The notes beneath the pieces were generated by a model. That model was not told where the DNA came from. It ran no database searches and was given only the letters and a program-made list of their open reading frames with translations. A program made the position numbers and the translations under genes. Shown here one piece after another: positions 1-8,513 of a stretch of 64,000 nucleotides of DNA; the stretch's first letter is position 1, and the number at the start of each line of letters is the position of its first letter. The stretch spans positions 1,667,455 through 1,731,454 of the forward strand of contig NZ_LR130760.1 of assembly GCF_900625095.1 (NCBI RefSeq). Reading direction: 5' to 3'. This stretch comes from Acinetobacter ihumii (GTDB taxonomy: Bacteria > Pseudomonadota > Gammaproteobacteria > Pseudomonadales > Moraxellaceae).

Positions 1-860
1 TCCTTTAAAGAAAGTTGCATGCAACGCGCCATCATTTCCTGATCGGGTCGTGTCACATGCTGACCATCGGTATTACTGCCATAACCCAAAACTTCTGCAT
101 AAATTTTGGCACCACGTGCTTTGGCATGCTCATATTCTTCTAAAATCAGACATGCGGCACCTTCACCAATCACTAATCCATCCCGATGTTGATCAAACGG
201 TCGCGGGGTGCGTTCAGGCTGATCATTCATGCCACTGGTGGCCAATAACACATCAAATACCGCAGCACCTGCCGCACTGAGCTCCTCTGCACCACCTGCC
301 AACATCAAGGTTTGCTTGCCATACTTAATCGCCTCAAATGCCTGACCAATTGCCATTGAACCCGATGTACAGGCACTTGAGGTCGGTAGTGTTAGGCCTT
401 TTAAACCAAAGTAAACTGTCATGTTGACGGCACTGGTATGTGACATCATACGAATATACGTGGTCGCGTTCATTTTGGTCATGTCATTATCAATCAACAT
501 ACAACCAAACTCGCGAATCGCATCGACACTTCCAGCAGATGAACCAAATGCGACACCTGCATCACCACTTTTTAAAATTGGATCATTTTGTAATCCAGCA
601 TCTGCCAAAGCGGTTTCCGCACAGACCACAGACATCAAAGCCACACGCCCCATACCACGCGTCACTTTGCGATTAAAATGTTTAGGAACGGTAAAGCTTT
701 CGACAGGCCCACCCAGTTTGGTACGCAAATCTGTATATTTTTCCCAATCTGGTATATAGCGAATACCACTTTTTCCTAAAGCAAATTGTTCAAAAATTGC
801 ATCGGCGGTTTCACCGAGTGAGGTAATTCCAGCCATACCTGTCACGACAACACGCTTCAT
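1..860 (-). CDS. apeR: Beta-ketoacyl-ACP synthase of the aryl polyene cluster (ApeR-like), partial
   Basis: FabF-type condensing enzyme expected to perform chain elongation in aryl polyene (APE) synthesis. The first 286 or so codons are present; the C-terminus, with the catalytic His residues, lies beyond the left window edge. The N-terminus MKRVVVTGM is typical of the family and the nucleophile motif SSACTSGS puts the active-site Cys at residue 164. The start ATG overlaps the TAA of the upstream ketoreductase (TAATG), so the two are translationally coupled. As the last gene after O, P and Q it matches the position of apeR in the E. coli/Xenorhabdus naming. That symbol rests on order and family only. 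Confidence 0.85.
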   Translation of the reverse strand, partial: MKRVVVTGMAGITSLGETADAIFEQFALGKSGIRYIPDWEKYTDLRTKLGGPVESFTVPKHFNRKVTRGMGRVALMSVVCAETALADAGLQNDPILKSGDAGVAFGSSAGSVDAIREFGCMLIDNDMTKMNATTYIRMMSHTSAVNMTVYFGLKGLTLPTSSACTSGSMAIGQAFEAIKYGKQTLMLAGGAEELSAAGAAVFDVLLATSGMNDQPERTPRPFDQHRDGLVIGEGAACLILEEYEHAKARGAKIYAEVLGYGSNTDGQHVTRPDQEMMARCMQLSLK

Positions 861-1585
861 TAAATCAGTCCTCCATTGACTGAAATTACTTGTCGGGTGA
901 TATAGGAGGCTTCATCCGAACACAAAAATTTCACCACACTGGCTACTTCATCGACATGTCCCATGCGCTGTAAGGGAATCATTTTTAAAGCATGTTGTTT
1001 TACTTCTTCTGTGACCATTTCAGTCTCAATTAATCCTGGAGCCACGCAATTGACGGTAATTTTTCGTTTTGCCAATTCCAGAGACAACGCTTTAGTGGCA
1101 CCAATCAAACCTGCTTTTGCAGCACTATAATTGACTTGCCCCCGATTACCCATTAACCCAGATACCGAAGATAAGGTCACGATACGTCCACCTTTTCGAA
1201 GATGAATCATCGGCATAATCAGTGGTTTAAGAATATTATAAAAACCATCCAGTGAGGTTGAGATCACGTCATCCCACTCATGATCACTGAGGGCTGGAAA
1301 AGCAGCATCATGGGTTAAACCCGCATTTAAGACGACCCCATAAAATGCCCCATGCGCCTCGATATCTTGCTCAAGAATTTGTCGAGCCAGCTCACGATCT
1401 GTGACATCAAACATTAAGATATGACTGTTTCGCCCCAAGCTTTGAATTTGTGCTGCAACAGCTTGCGCTTCCTTTACTCGGGAACGTGCATGTACCGTGA
1501 CATCAAAACCGGCCTGAGCTAATTGCAACGCAATTGCCTGACCAATTCCACGACTTGAGCCAGTGACTAAAATTCGTCTATTCAC
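860..1585 (-). CDS. apeQ: 3-oxoacyl-ACP reductase (FabG-like, ApeQ)
   Basis: Short-chain dehydrogenase of 241 aa that would reduce the beta-keto group after each condensation in the polyene cycle, using NADPH. The Rossmann motif TGSSRGIG is at residues 8-15, NAG at 87-89, and the catalytic Ser139/140, Tyr153 and Lys157 (YSAAK) are all present, so it should be active. Translation starts at GTG, overlapping the stop of the dehydratase gene by 4 nt (GTGA). Flanked by dehydratase and ketosynthase genes, its role in the APE cycle is well supported by context. The family is certain; the substrate is inferred. Confidence 0.9.
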   Translation of the reverse strand: MNRRILVTGSSRGIGQAIALQLAQAGFDVTVHARSRVKEAQAVAAQIQSLGRNSHILMFDVTDRELARQILEQDIEAHGAFYGVVLNAGLTHDAAFPALSDHEWDDVISTSLDGFYNILKPLIMPMIHLRKGGRIVTLSSVSGLMGNRGQVNYSAAKAGLIGATKALSLELAKRKITVNCVAPGLIETEMVTEEVKQHALKMIPLQRMGHVDEVASVVKFLCSDEASYITRQVISVNGGLI

Positions 1586-2025
1586 AGATTTTCCTTATGA
1601 TCTTGATCGCCTGTCGGCTCATAAACACTTAACAAGGCTGAGATTTTATGATCTTTATACTCAATCTCACAGGCAAATTGTCCCAAACCTTCATGTAAAT
1701 ATTGCTGTTCAGCCCGAATGAGTAATGTACTGCCTATCTCAAAAAAAGGCACGGGTAACGCCAATTTTCGAGTCCCCAATAAAAAACCAACTTTAGGCAT
1801 TTGACCTTGTTGTTGACCTTTGCAACCTGAATAGGCACTAATGGTTTGCGCCATCAATTCAATACTGGCCCATGTCGGTAAGCCTTCAGCTTCACAAAAT
1901 AATAATTCTGGACGAATGACTAAATTGGCAACAGGTCCCTGTTCAGACATCTCGACCAGATCATCAATAAAAACCATGGGTGCTTGATGAGGAATATATT
2001 GAATCGCCTTTTCCTGAATTTTCAT
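1582..2025 (-). CDS. apeP: Hotdog-fold 3-hydroxyacyl-ACP dehydratase (ApeP-like)
   Basis: Protein of 147 aa in the FabZ/FabA-related hotdog group found in APE clusters. The N-terminal motif PHQAPMVFIDDL places a candidate catalytic His at residue 13. It would dehydrate the 3-hydroxyacyl-ACP to give each conjugated double bond. In studied APE systems this subunit works together with ApeI; here the ApeI equivalent is fused to the ligase (see the gene ending at 11754). The ATG overlaps the upstream KS stop by 4 nt (ATGA). Confidence 0.82.
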   Translation of the reverse strand: MKIQEKAIQYIPHQAPMVFIDDLVEMSEQGPVANLVIRPELLFCEAEGLPTWASIELMAQTISAYSGCKGQQQGQMPKVGFLLGTRKLALPVPFFEIGSTLLIRAEQQYLHEGLGQFACEIEYKDHKISALLSVYEPTGDQDHKENL

Positions 2026-3230
2026 GGTAAACAGGTTCCAAAAATCAAACTGACGTTACTGCCACCAAAGGCAAAAGAGTTACTCATCACATAGTTTAAT
2101 AGCTGATCACTCATGTTTTTCGGGACATGACTTTGTTTCACAAAATTTTGATCGGCGAGCTCTGGATCAATTTCACCTTGCTGATGCAAGGGTAACCATG
2201 TCTGATCGAGCAACACTTGTTGGCAAATATAAGCTTCGACTGCACCCGCAGCCCCCAGACAGTGTCCAGTTTTATGTTTGGTGCTACTGATTAAAACAGG
2301 ATAATCTTGAAACACCTGACGTACTGCTTTAATTTCCATCGCATCATTTTGCGGTGTCGCGGTACCATGTAAATTTAAATAATCAATTTGATCAGCTTGC
2401 AATTTGGCATCTCGCAACGCGCGTTGCATCGCCTGAGCTGCACCTAAACCCTCTGGATGCGGTGCAGAGATATGCCATGCATCCATCGATTCGCCGCCGC
2501 CTATCAACATGACGGGTGCAAGCTCTCGAGTCAGTAAAAATAAACTGGCGGCTTCACCAATATTGATGCCATCTCGTTCATAACCACAAGGCTGACAAAT
2601 AGTGTCAGATAAACTTTCCAGACTATCAAAACCATTTAAGGTCAAACGACACAAGGTATCGACGCCCCCCACTAACACCGCATCAGCAAGATTTGCATTG
2701 AGGAGTCGTTGTCCTGCAATAAATGCTTTGGCACTGGATGAACATGCAGTCGAAATGGTATATGCCACACCTTGCCAACCCAGATAGGCCTGCAAGCCTT
2801 TGGCCAATGCATTCATTTCCTGTTTATGGTGATCAATCTCGACGTCAGTTTTGCCTTGAAAATATTCAGCCAGAAGCGGCTCGTTGTCTGCAATGCCTGA
2901 GGTTGATGTTCCCATCACGATTGCTAAACGCGCTGGATGAATGTCTGCGGTTAAATTATGCAAGGCTTTTTCAATTTGCTGTAAAGCCGTCACTGCAAAA
3001 CGTAAATTCCGAGACGTCCTTGCGCCACAGCGGTCGGGTAAATGTGGCAGCATGGCTCCGGTATAAGCCCCGACCCAAACTGAACGTTCTGGCAGCCAAC
3101 CAGACTGTAAGGATAAGCTCGTTTCTGCTGAGCTGAGCTGCTCACGCAGTTGTTGTGGACTATGTCCCAACGCTGAAAGACTGCAACTGAGTTGAATGCC
3201 AACAGCAGAAGAATGTTGTTTTTGTTGCAT
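2022..3230 (-). CDS. apeO: Beta-ketoacyl-ACP synthase (ApeO-like)
   Basis: Ketosynthase of 402 aa with the full Cys-His-His set: Cys163 in TACSSSAKA, His288 in LHGTAT, Lys318 and His323 in STKHKTGHCLGAAG. It should catalyse decarboxylative condensation with malonyl-ACP. In studied APE systems ApeO pairs with a chain-length-factor partner; the candidate here is the 203-aa KS-like protein at the head of the operon. It lies 8 nt downstream of the DUF3261 lipoprotein gene and overlaps the dehydratase gene. Confidence 0.88.
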   Translation of the reverse strand: MQQKQHSSAVGIQLSCSLSALGHSPQQLREQLSSAETSLSLQSGWLPERSVWVGAYTGAMLPHLPDRCGARTSRNLRFAVTALQQIEKALHNLTADIHPARLAIVMGTSTSGIADNEPLLAEYFQGKTDVEIDHHKQEMNALAKGLQAYLGWQGVAYTISTACSSSAKAFIAGQRLLNANLADAVLVGGVDTLCRLTLNGFDSLESLSDTICQPCGYERDGINIGEAASLFLLTRELAPVMLIGGGESMDAWHISAPHPEGLGAAQAMQRALRDAKLQADQIDYLNLHGTATPQNDAMEIKAVRQVFQDYPVLISSTKHKTGHCLGAAGAVEAYICQQVLLDQTWLPLHQQGEIDPELADQNFVKQSHVPKNMSDQLLNYVMSNSFAFGGSNVSLIFGTCLP

Positions 3231-3238
3231 AATTTTAT

Positions 3239-3790
3239 CTATTGATTGGACTGCAAAGTATTTTCAATCGGTGAAAACGTCATCTGATAAGGCACCTGTA
3301 CATTCTCAAGCTCCATTTGATCTTTAGATAGATATTGAATCTTTAAAACCAATTTTTTTTGAATATAAATTTCTCCACCTGCTGCATAGATTTGATCCTG
3401 AATAAGCGCAGGATTGATCGTCGCTTGTTGTTGGGAAAAATCAGGATATGTGGCCAATAAAATATCACGCACCAAAAACTCAAAAGGCAATAAGCGCATT
3501 TGTTCTATACGCTGTTTGACCTGAATATGCTGTCCATCATACTCAATTTGAAATAACGGCTGCCCTGTCAGACTTAATGCAATCAACTCCAGTATCTGCC
3601 CTTTTTGCTGTTGATACAGTAGAAAACTAAAACTCTGACCACGCCATTGCACCTCAACCTGATCCTGACGCTGATATTTCTGTTGCTGCCATGCAGGAAA
3701 CGCCAGCCCAGCCGCTTTAGGCATCATCTGTTGACAAGCTGTGACTGTCATCAATATAACGCTCAATAGCAGAATATAAATGTTTCGCAT
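3239..3790 (-). CDS. DUF3261-type lipoprotein of the APE cluster (ApeN position)
   Basis: Protein of 183 aa with a lipoprotein signal peptide: hydrophobic stretch and lipobox TVTAC with Cys19. The rest is a short beta-rich, Gln-rich domain that I associate with DUF3261, a family recurrent in APE and flexirubin clusters. With the LolA-like carrier and the MMPL exporter it probably belongs to the machinery that moves the finished aryl polyene lipid through the envelope. Only 1 nt separates it from the flavoprotein gene. Family assignment is from memory; the biochemical role is unknown. Confidence 0.72.
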   Translation of the reverse strand: MRNIYILLLSVILMTVTACQQMMPKAAGLAFPAWQQQKYQRQDQVEVQWRGQSFSFLLYQQQKGQILELIALSLTGQPLFQIEYDGQHIQVKQRIEQMRLLPFEFLVRDILLATYPDFSQQQATINPALIQDQIYAAGGEIYIQKKLVLKIQYLSKDQMELENVQVPYQMTFSPIENTLQSNQ

Positions 3791-3791
3791 A

Positions 3792-5102
3792 TTAGTTTCC
3801 TAATGCCTGTTCGAGTGGCAGTGCTTCTCGGCAATATTCAGCCAATGTTGCTAAACGTCTTTTGGCATTTTTATACATCGGATTTTGCATATCCCATGCA
3901 TAACCTGCTAAAAGTGATGCAATCATGCGTTCAATGTCTGGATTTTTATGTCTGGAAAAAACCACATCCTGAAACTCGCCTGTGTACCATGCTTCTACAT
4001 AAGCACGAAATACATTGATTCCTTGACGTAGTGGTTGTTCATATTCAGTCAACCAATCGACCTGTTCACCATGAAGTACGCGCTCCACCAGTGGAATCGC
4101 CAGACTCGATGATTTCAGTGCAATGGTCACTCCAGATGAAAATACCGGATCCAAGAATTCGCCAGCATTGCCCAACAAGGCATAATTCGACTGTGCCAAA
4201 TGTTTCACATTGGCTGAATATCCCACCAAAGTTCTCACAGGCGTATCAAACTTGGCCTGAGCTAAAACGTTGGACAGACTCATATCATCCGCCAGAATCC
4301 GCTTCAACAAAACCTCGTTTTGATCCTGTTCAGCATTTCCAGTCAAATAAGCATCAAAAAAATCCTGCTCAGCAACCACGCCAAAAGAACTACGTCCATC
4401 GGCAAAGGGAATGAGCCAGTACCATGCACGATGATCTTTGTCATGTACCGTAATCAAAATTTTATGACGATCAAACTCTGGATTGTTGCCAATACCATCT
4501 TCAATATGGGTAAACAACGCACGGCGTACAGGAAAATTGGATGGCGATTCCAGATTTAAAAATTGAGGTAAAATCCGTCCAAAACCACTGGCATCTAATA
4601 AAAACTTGGCCTGTAATTGGTAGACCTCAGCCTGTTCAGAACGAATGGTTAAGATAGGATGAACAGTCTCAACATCGACTGCAATCACTTCATGGCCAAA
4701 TCGAATCTCTGCCCCTAAAGCTTGCGCCTGCTCGGCCAATAATCGATCGAAATCAGCACGACGAACCTGCCATGTGGTTCCCGGTCCTGCACTAAACTTC
4801 TGGGTAAAATCATAAAAGCTACGCTGCTGACCACGTAAAAATGCGGCGCCATTTTTAAACTGAAAGGCACACTTTTCAACGTGTTCACACACGGTATCTA
4901 AGAAACCTGCTTCTTCTAAAAACACCATACACTGCGGCAATAAGGACTCACCAATCGAAAAACGCGGAAAATGCTGCTTTTCAATGATGGTGACTTTAAA
5001 GCCTTTTTTACGCAGTAAAGCAGCCGCTGAACTGCCCGATGGTCCTGCCCCAATAATCATCACATCTGTTTGTTGTATCGTATTTTGTTGCATCTCTTGC
5101 AT
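3792..5102 (-). CDS. Flavin-dependent halogenase-like oxidoreductase
   Basis: FAD-dependent enzyme of 436 aa. The dinucleotide motif GAGPSG is at residues 18-23, followed by the FPRFSIGESLLP signature of the halogenase/geranylgeranyl-reductase group. Two further features fit flavin-dependent halogenases: WYWLIP at 227-232 matches the family WxWxIP motif, and Lys83 in FQFKNGAAF sits near where the catalytic lysine of halogenases lies. Length and WQVRRADFD at 111-119 fit the phenol/pyrrole-type variants. It could halogenate or hydroxylate the aryl head group, but related non-halogenating FAD enzymes share much of this. Gap to the MMPL gene is 21 nt. No partner flavin reductase is visible in the window. 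Confidence 0.75.
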   Translation of the reverse strand: MQEMQQNTIQQTDVMIIGAGPSGSSAAALLRKKGFKVTIIEKQHFPRFSIGESLLPQCMVFLEEAGFLDTVCEHVEKCAFQFKNGAAFLRGQQRSFYDFTQKFSAGPGTTWQVRRADFDRLLAEQAQALGAEIRFGHEVIAVDVETVHPILTIRSEQAEVYQLQAKFLLDASGFGRILPQFLNLESPSNFPVRRALFTHIEDGIGNNPEFDRHKILITVHDKDHRAWYWLIPFADGRSSFGVVAEQDFFDAYLTGNAEQDQNEVLLKRILADDMSLSNVLAQAKFDTPVRTLVGYSANVKHLAQSNYALLGNAGEFLDPVFSSGVTIALKSSSLAIPLVERVLHGEQVDWLTEYEQPLRQGINVFRAYVEAWYTGEFQDVVFSRHKNPDIERMIASLLAGYAWDMQNPMYKNAKRRLATLAEYCREALPLEQALGN

Positions 5103-5123
5103 GGCTGAATGACCTTTTTAATT

Positions 5124-7454
5124 TCAGCTCTTTGACTGATAATGTGAAATCACCCCATGTTGTTCGTCCGATGGCGTAAACAAGGTGGCGTAAATAAATG
5201 AAAAAATGACCCCAAACAGTACCGTTAAACCAAAACAATGAATGGCATAAGTATGACTGAGCGATAATAAACCAAAGCCCAGCAAAGTCGATATCATACA
5301 TAAAAATAAGGCCGTGCCCACCACTTGAGGATGGTCATGGCCATGCCGATAAAAGATCGCATAATCCACCCCAATTCCAACAATCAAAAATGTGCCCATA
5401 ATACTAAATAAATTCAGTTCAACGCCCAACCAAGCCTGTATCGCAAAGGTACTGAGCAGTGCCAGACTGACTGGCATCACTAAGGGTACAATAGATCGCC
5501 AGCCATAAATCACACTTAAACCAAGCGCAAGCGCGATGAGGGCATAGACAAATAAATACTGTGCCTGTAAGCGATGTTGCTTAAATAAATCTGACAATTG
5601 GGTCATTGGTTGCTGCAAAATCACCTGTTCATTTTGCAACTGCTTTAAAGCATGAACATCTTTAATTCCATTTAAAAGGACTAAACGCTCATTGGCATGC
5701 ACCTGTAAAAAAGCCAATGGATGCTGTTTAAAGTCGTGTAAGGTTAATAATGGCAAAGTATTCAATTGTTGCTGCCAAGCTGTTAGCTCATTGAGAGGCA
5801 GCCCCATATTCTGGGCGTACTGCTGTAGAGCAGACTCAGGAATCGCCTGAAGCGCGGCAATGTTATGCCGCTGCTGTTGCTGAGTGGGAATCCATTGTCC
5901 TAAGGCCTGAAAACTCGTGAGCTGATCTTGATGCTGTAAAACCTGCAACTTTTGGATTAAAGCTTGCTCATGGGCTTGCATTTGTTCAGGGGTCTTCCCT
6001 CGCACCACAAAATAATCACTGCCCTGTTGCCCCATAAAACGTTCGCGCACATACTGATCTTCCTGCTTTAAGGTCTGATCTATACTTTGCAGATTACGAA
6101 TATCATCATTGGTCTTTAAGAAAAATAAACTGCTTGTCCCAATCAAGACAATACTCAGCAAACTGATATAACGAATGAACCGATGTTGTTGAAACCAGAT
6201 TCTAAACTCGCCAATCCATTTTAAACGCTGAATGGCTGGCTCGGCATTGAGTGCGGGTAAGCGTGGCAATAATAAAATACTGGTGACCCAAGCCGAAACC
6301 AGACCTACAATCGAAAACACCGCAATCTGTTTAAACCCCGGAAAAGGAGTAAAACTTAAAAACACATAAGCCACAACGGTGGTCATCAAGCCCATAAACA
6401 GGCTTGGCAATAAAGGTTTTAATACGTCAAAACCTGAAATGTTACGATGCTGCGATTGCATCGCCATAAAATAAAAAGAAAAATCAACACAGACCCCAAT
6501 GAGGCTTGCGCCAAACACCAAGGTCATCAGATGGATTTCACCAAATAGCCCATGTGTCGCAGCAAATGCCACTAAACAGCCAGTAGAAACCGCAACGAAC
6601 TCAGTCAATAAAGGTCTTAATGAGCGAAAACCAAACCAGACCAATAAAATCAGTCCCAGACTTGACCCCAAACCGATCGTTGAAATTTCTTTTTGGGCAG
6701 ACTGTGTGCCGTAGTTTGCAAATAATAATGTACCAGTCCAATGACTCTGCACCTGCATAGTGGCCAACTGCTGTTGAGTCGCCCTGATCCATGCTGAGGT
6801 TTGCTCCTGATAATCAATGCTATAAGGACTGTGTTTTAATTTTAGACTAAACAAACGTGAAATTTTATCTGGATCATGAATGGTGGCAAAACCATTTTCT
6901 AGCTGTACATTGTTGTGTTGTACGTATTGACTCACCCCAAGCAAATAACGGCTAAACAGCATAAAAGGATCGTGTTTTAAGCTCTCTGCACTGACTGGTA
7001 AACCCGGCGTAAACAATTGCATCAGGCTTTTTTCAGTCAAACTTGAATAGTCCTTTTGATCAAGTAACTGCTGATCCTGCTGACTGATTAATCCTGCACG
7101 GTGTTGATATAAAATTCGCCCGAGTTGTTCCGTATCGACCTGTGCCTGCAACGGTTCAAACACCGAGCTCTGTCCAACTGCATGTTGCAAAAAATCAGTG
7201 GCCTGTTGTAACTGCTGATTATTTTTGGCATCCACCACCACGAACACATTACTATTCAATTGCTCACTGACATAGTGCTGCGTATTGGCTAAATCAGCAT
7301 CCTGATTTAGTTTTGGCAATAACGCAAAAATATCGGTCTGGATATGAATATCTTGTTTAAGCCATGCTACGCCCATAAACAAACTGATCAGTATCAGTAT
7401 GATCAGCCAGACAACGCTGCATTTATTTTGCCAATTGGAAAAGTGCTTGTTCAT
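5124..7454 (-). CDS. apeM: MMPL/RND-family exporter (ApeM-like)
   Basis: Integral membrane protein of 776 aa with the two-fold RND/MMPL layout: an N-terminal TM helix (about 14-33), a large periplasmic domain, a five-helix bundle (about 260-400), then a second TM, periplasmic domain and bundle (about 640-760). It most likely moves the aryl polyene lipid from the inner membrane toward the periplasm using the proton gradient. Its start overlaps the end of the LolA-like gene by 32 nt; no nearer start fits, since the next Met lies inside the first TM helix. The pairing with a LolA-like carrier mirrors apeL-apeM. Confidence 0.87.
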   Translation of the reverse strand: MNKHFSNWQNKCSVVWLIILILISLFMGVAWLKQDIHIQTDIFALLPKLNQDADLANTQHYVSEQLNSNVFVVVDAKNNQQLQQATDFLQHAVGQSSVFEPLQAQVDTEQLGRILYQHRAGLISQQDQQLLDQKDYSSLTEKSLMQLFTPGLPVSAESLKHDPFMLFSRYLLGVSQYVQHNNVQLENGFATIHDPDKISRLFSLKLKHSPYSIDYQEQTSAWIRATQQQLATMQVQSHWTGTLLFANYGTQSAQKEISTIGLGSSLGLILLVWFGFRSLRPLLTEFVAVSTGCLVAFAATHGLFGEIHLMTLVFGASLIGVCVDFSFYFMAMQSQHRNISGFDVLKPLLPSLFMGLMTTVVAYVFLSFTPFPGFKQIAVFSIVGLVSAWVTSILLLPRLPALNAEPAIQRLKWIGEFRIWFQQHRFIRYISLLSIVLIGTSSLFFLKTNDDIRNLQSIDQTLKQEDQYVRERFMGQQGSDYFVVRGKTPEQMQAHEQALIQKLQVLQHQDQLTSFQALGQWIPTQQQQRHNIAALQAIPESALQQYAQNMGLPLNELTAWQQQLNTLPLLTLHDFKQHPLAFLQVHANERLVLLNGIKDVHALKQLQNEQVILQQPMTQLSDLFKQHRLQAQYLFVYALIALALGLSVIYGWRSIVPLVMPVSLALLSTFAIQAWLGVELNLFSIMGTFLIVGIGVDYAIFYRHGHDHPQVVGTALFLCMISTLLGFGLLSLSHTYAIHCFGLTVLFGVIFSFIYATLFTPSDEQHGVISHYQSKS

Positions 7455-8079
7455 TGCTGGTCAGTGCCGTAGGTTGAGCGCGTTGCTGGCTAAAATGAAG
7501 AGTGGTTGTGTTGTTGCCCTGTTCTGCAATGACAATTTGATTCACATACTGTTGTCCCTGTACATCGACCTGAACAAATAACTTTTTAAATAAGTTACTT
7601 TTTGGACGCAGACTCATTGTCCAACCTTGCGCTGTGATATTGGTTTTACTGATCGTAAAGTGTTGATCCAATAAGGCTGAATTACCCGACATCAGTTGTA
7701 AAAATAAAGTCGCTACTGAACCATACGGCGACTGAGTGACATCTAGTTGGCTCATGGTTTTGGCGGTTTTTTGCACCAGTTTTTTTGGCGTGACCACAAG
7801 ATCGGCTTGAACTGGACGCTGTAACTGCCAAAGTACGCCATTATTTTTGGAAAAAACCACCTCACCATTGGAGATAAAAGTTTTCTGTAGTGAAGCCAGT
7901 TTCTTTTGCTGTTCAAATTTGGCGCGTACCAGTGCTGTTTGGGAAAGCTGTTTAAAAATTTGCTCGGCCTGTGGTGAAGCCGCCTGTATTGTGTTGATTG
8001 AACAACTCCAGCTCAATAACAGTATCGCAAAAATGGCAAAGCCAAGCCTTTTTGCTTGTCGATTGAAAATAAAAACCAT
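7423..8079 (-). CDS. apeL: LolA-like outer-membrane carrier protein (ApeL-like)
   Basis: Periplasmic protein of 218 aa with a signal peptide (basic N-terminus NRQAKR, hydrophobic core to about residue 33, cleavage likely after IQAA). The mature part resembles LolA lipoprotein carriers (QTALVRAKFEQQKKL, FSKNNGVLWQL). It is thought to carry the aryl polyene lipid between membranes. It begins 2 nt after the thioesterase stop and overlaps the exporter gene. It is not the cell's main LolA, judging by divergence and context. Confidence 0.83.
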   Translation of the reverse strand: MVFIFNRQAKRLGFAIFAILLLSWSCSINTIQAASPQAEQIFKQLSQTALVRAKFEQQKKLASLQKTFISNGEVVFSKNNGVLWQLQRPVQADLVVTPKKLVQKTAKTMSQLDVTQSPYGSVATLFLQLMSGNSALLDQHFTISKTNITAQGWTMSLRPKSNLFKKLFVQVDVQGQQYVNQIVIAEQGNNTTTLHFSQQRAQPTALTSNEQALFQLAK

Positions 8080-8081
8080 GA

Positions 8082-8513
8082 TTATTTCCTCACCTCTACA
8101 GCTTGAAACTCAGACCATGCATGTAGACGATCCAACAAAACTTGCGGAGACTGAAAACACATTTCACGTGTCTGAATTTCAACAGCAACCTGTGTGGTAT
8201 AGCCTTTGGTCAGCCGTTTTCCTGTTACCTCATCAAAAATCAGATAATCAATTTTTAAACGATTTTCCCATTCTTTTAAAATCGCGCGTACCCGAATTTT
8301 TTGTTCAAACTGAATACCCTGCGCATAGCGCACATGGCTTTCAATCACAGGCCATGCATAGCCTGAAGCCTGCATTTGCATATAGTTATAATCAAACTGA
8401 TCCAGAAGCTTACAACGCGCAATTTCAAAATATTTAAGATAATGCCCATGCCAGACCACGTTCATCATATCGACATCATGAAAAGGCACTTCAATCACGA
8501 CTTCAGCATGCAT
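8082..8513 (-). CDS. apeK: 4HBT-type acyl thioesterase (ApeK-like)
   Basis: Hotdog thioesterase, 143 aa from the chosen start MHAEVVIEV. That ATG overlaps the lyase stop by 11 nt and fits the family N-terminus; a start 54 nt further upstream would add 18 residues that match nothing. HDVDMMNVVWHGHY carries the candidate catalytic Asp15. It may release or edit the acyl chain from ACP. Located between lyase and LolA-like genes as in other APE clusters. Confidence 0.82.
   Translation of the reverse strand: MHAEVVIEVPFHDVDMMNVVWHGHYLKYFEIARCKLLDQFDYNYMQMQASGYAWPVIESHVRYAQGIQFEQKIRVRAILKEWENRLKIDYLIFDEVTGKRLTKGYTTQVAVEIQTREMCFQSPQVLLDRLHAWSEFQAVEVRK

Noticed and set aside
2602..3202. Several ORFs of 60-140 codons on the strand opposite or in other frames of the ketosynthase gene
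   Set aside because: They lie wholly within a clear coding gene, have no recognisable domains and no ribosome sites; the same holds for similar ORFs across the window.
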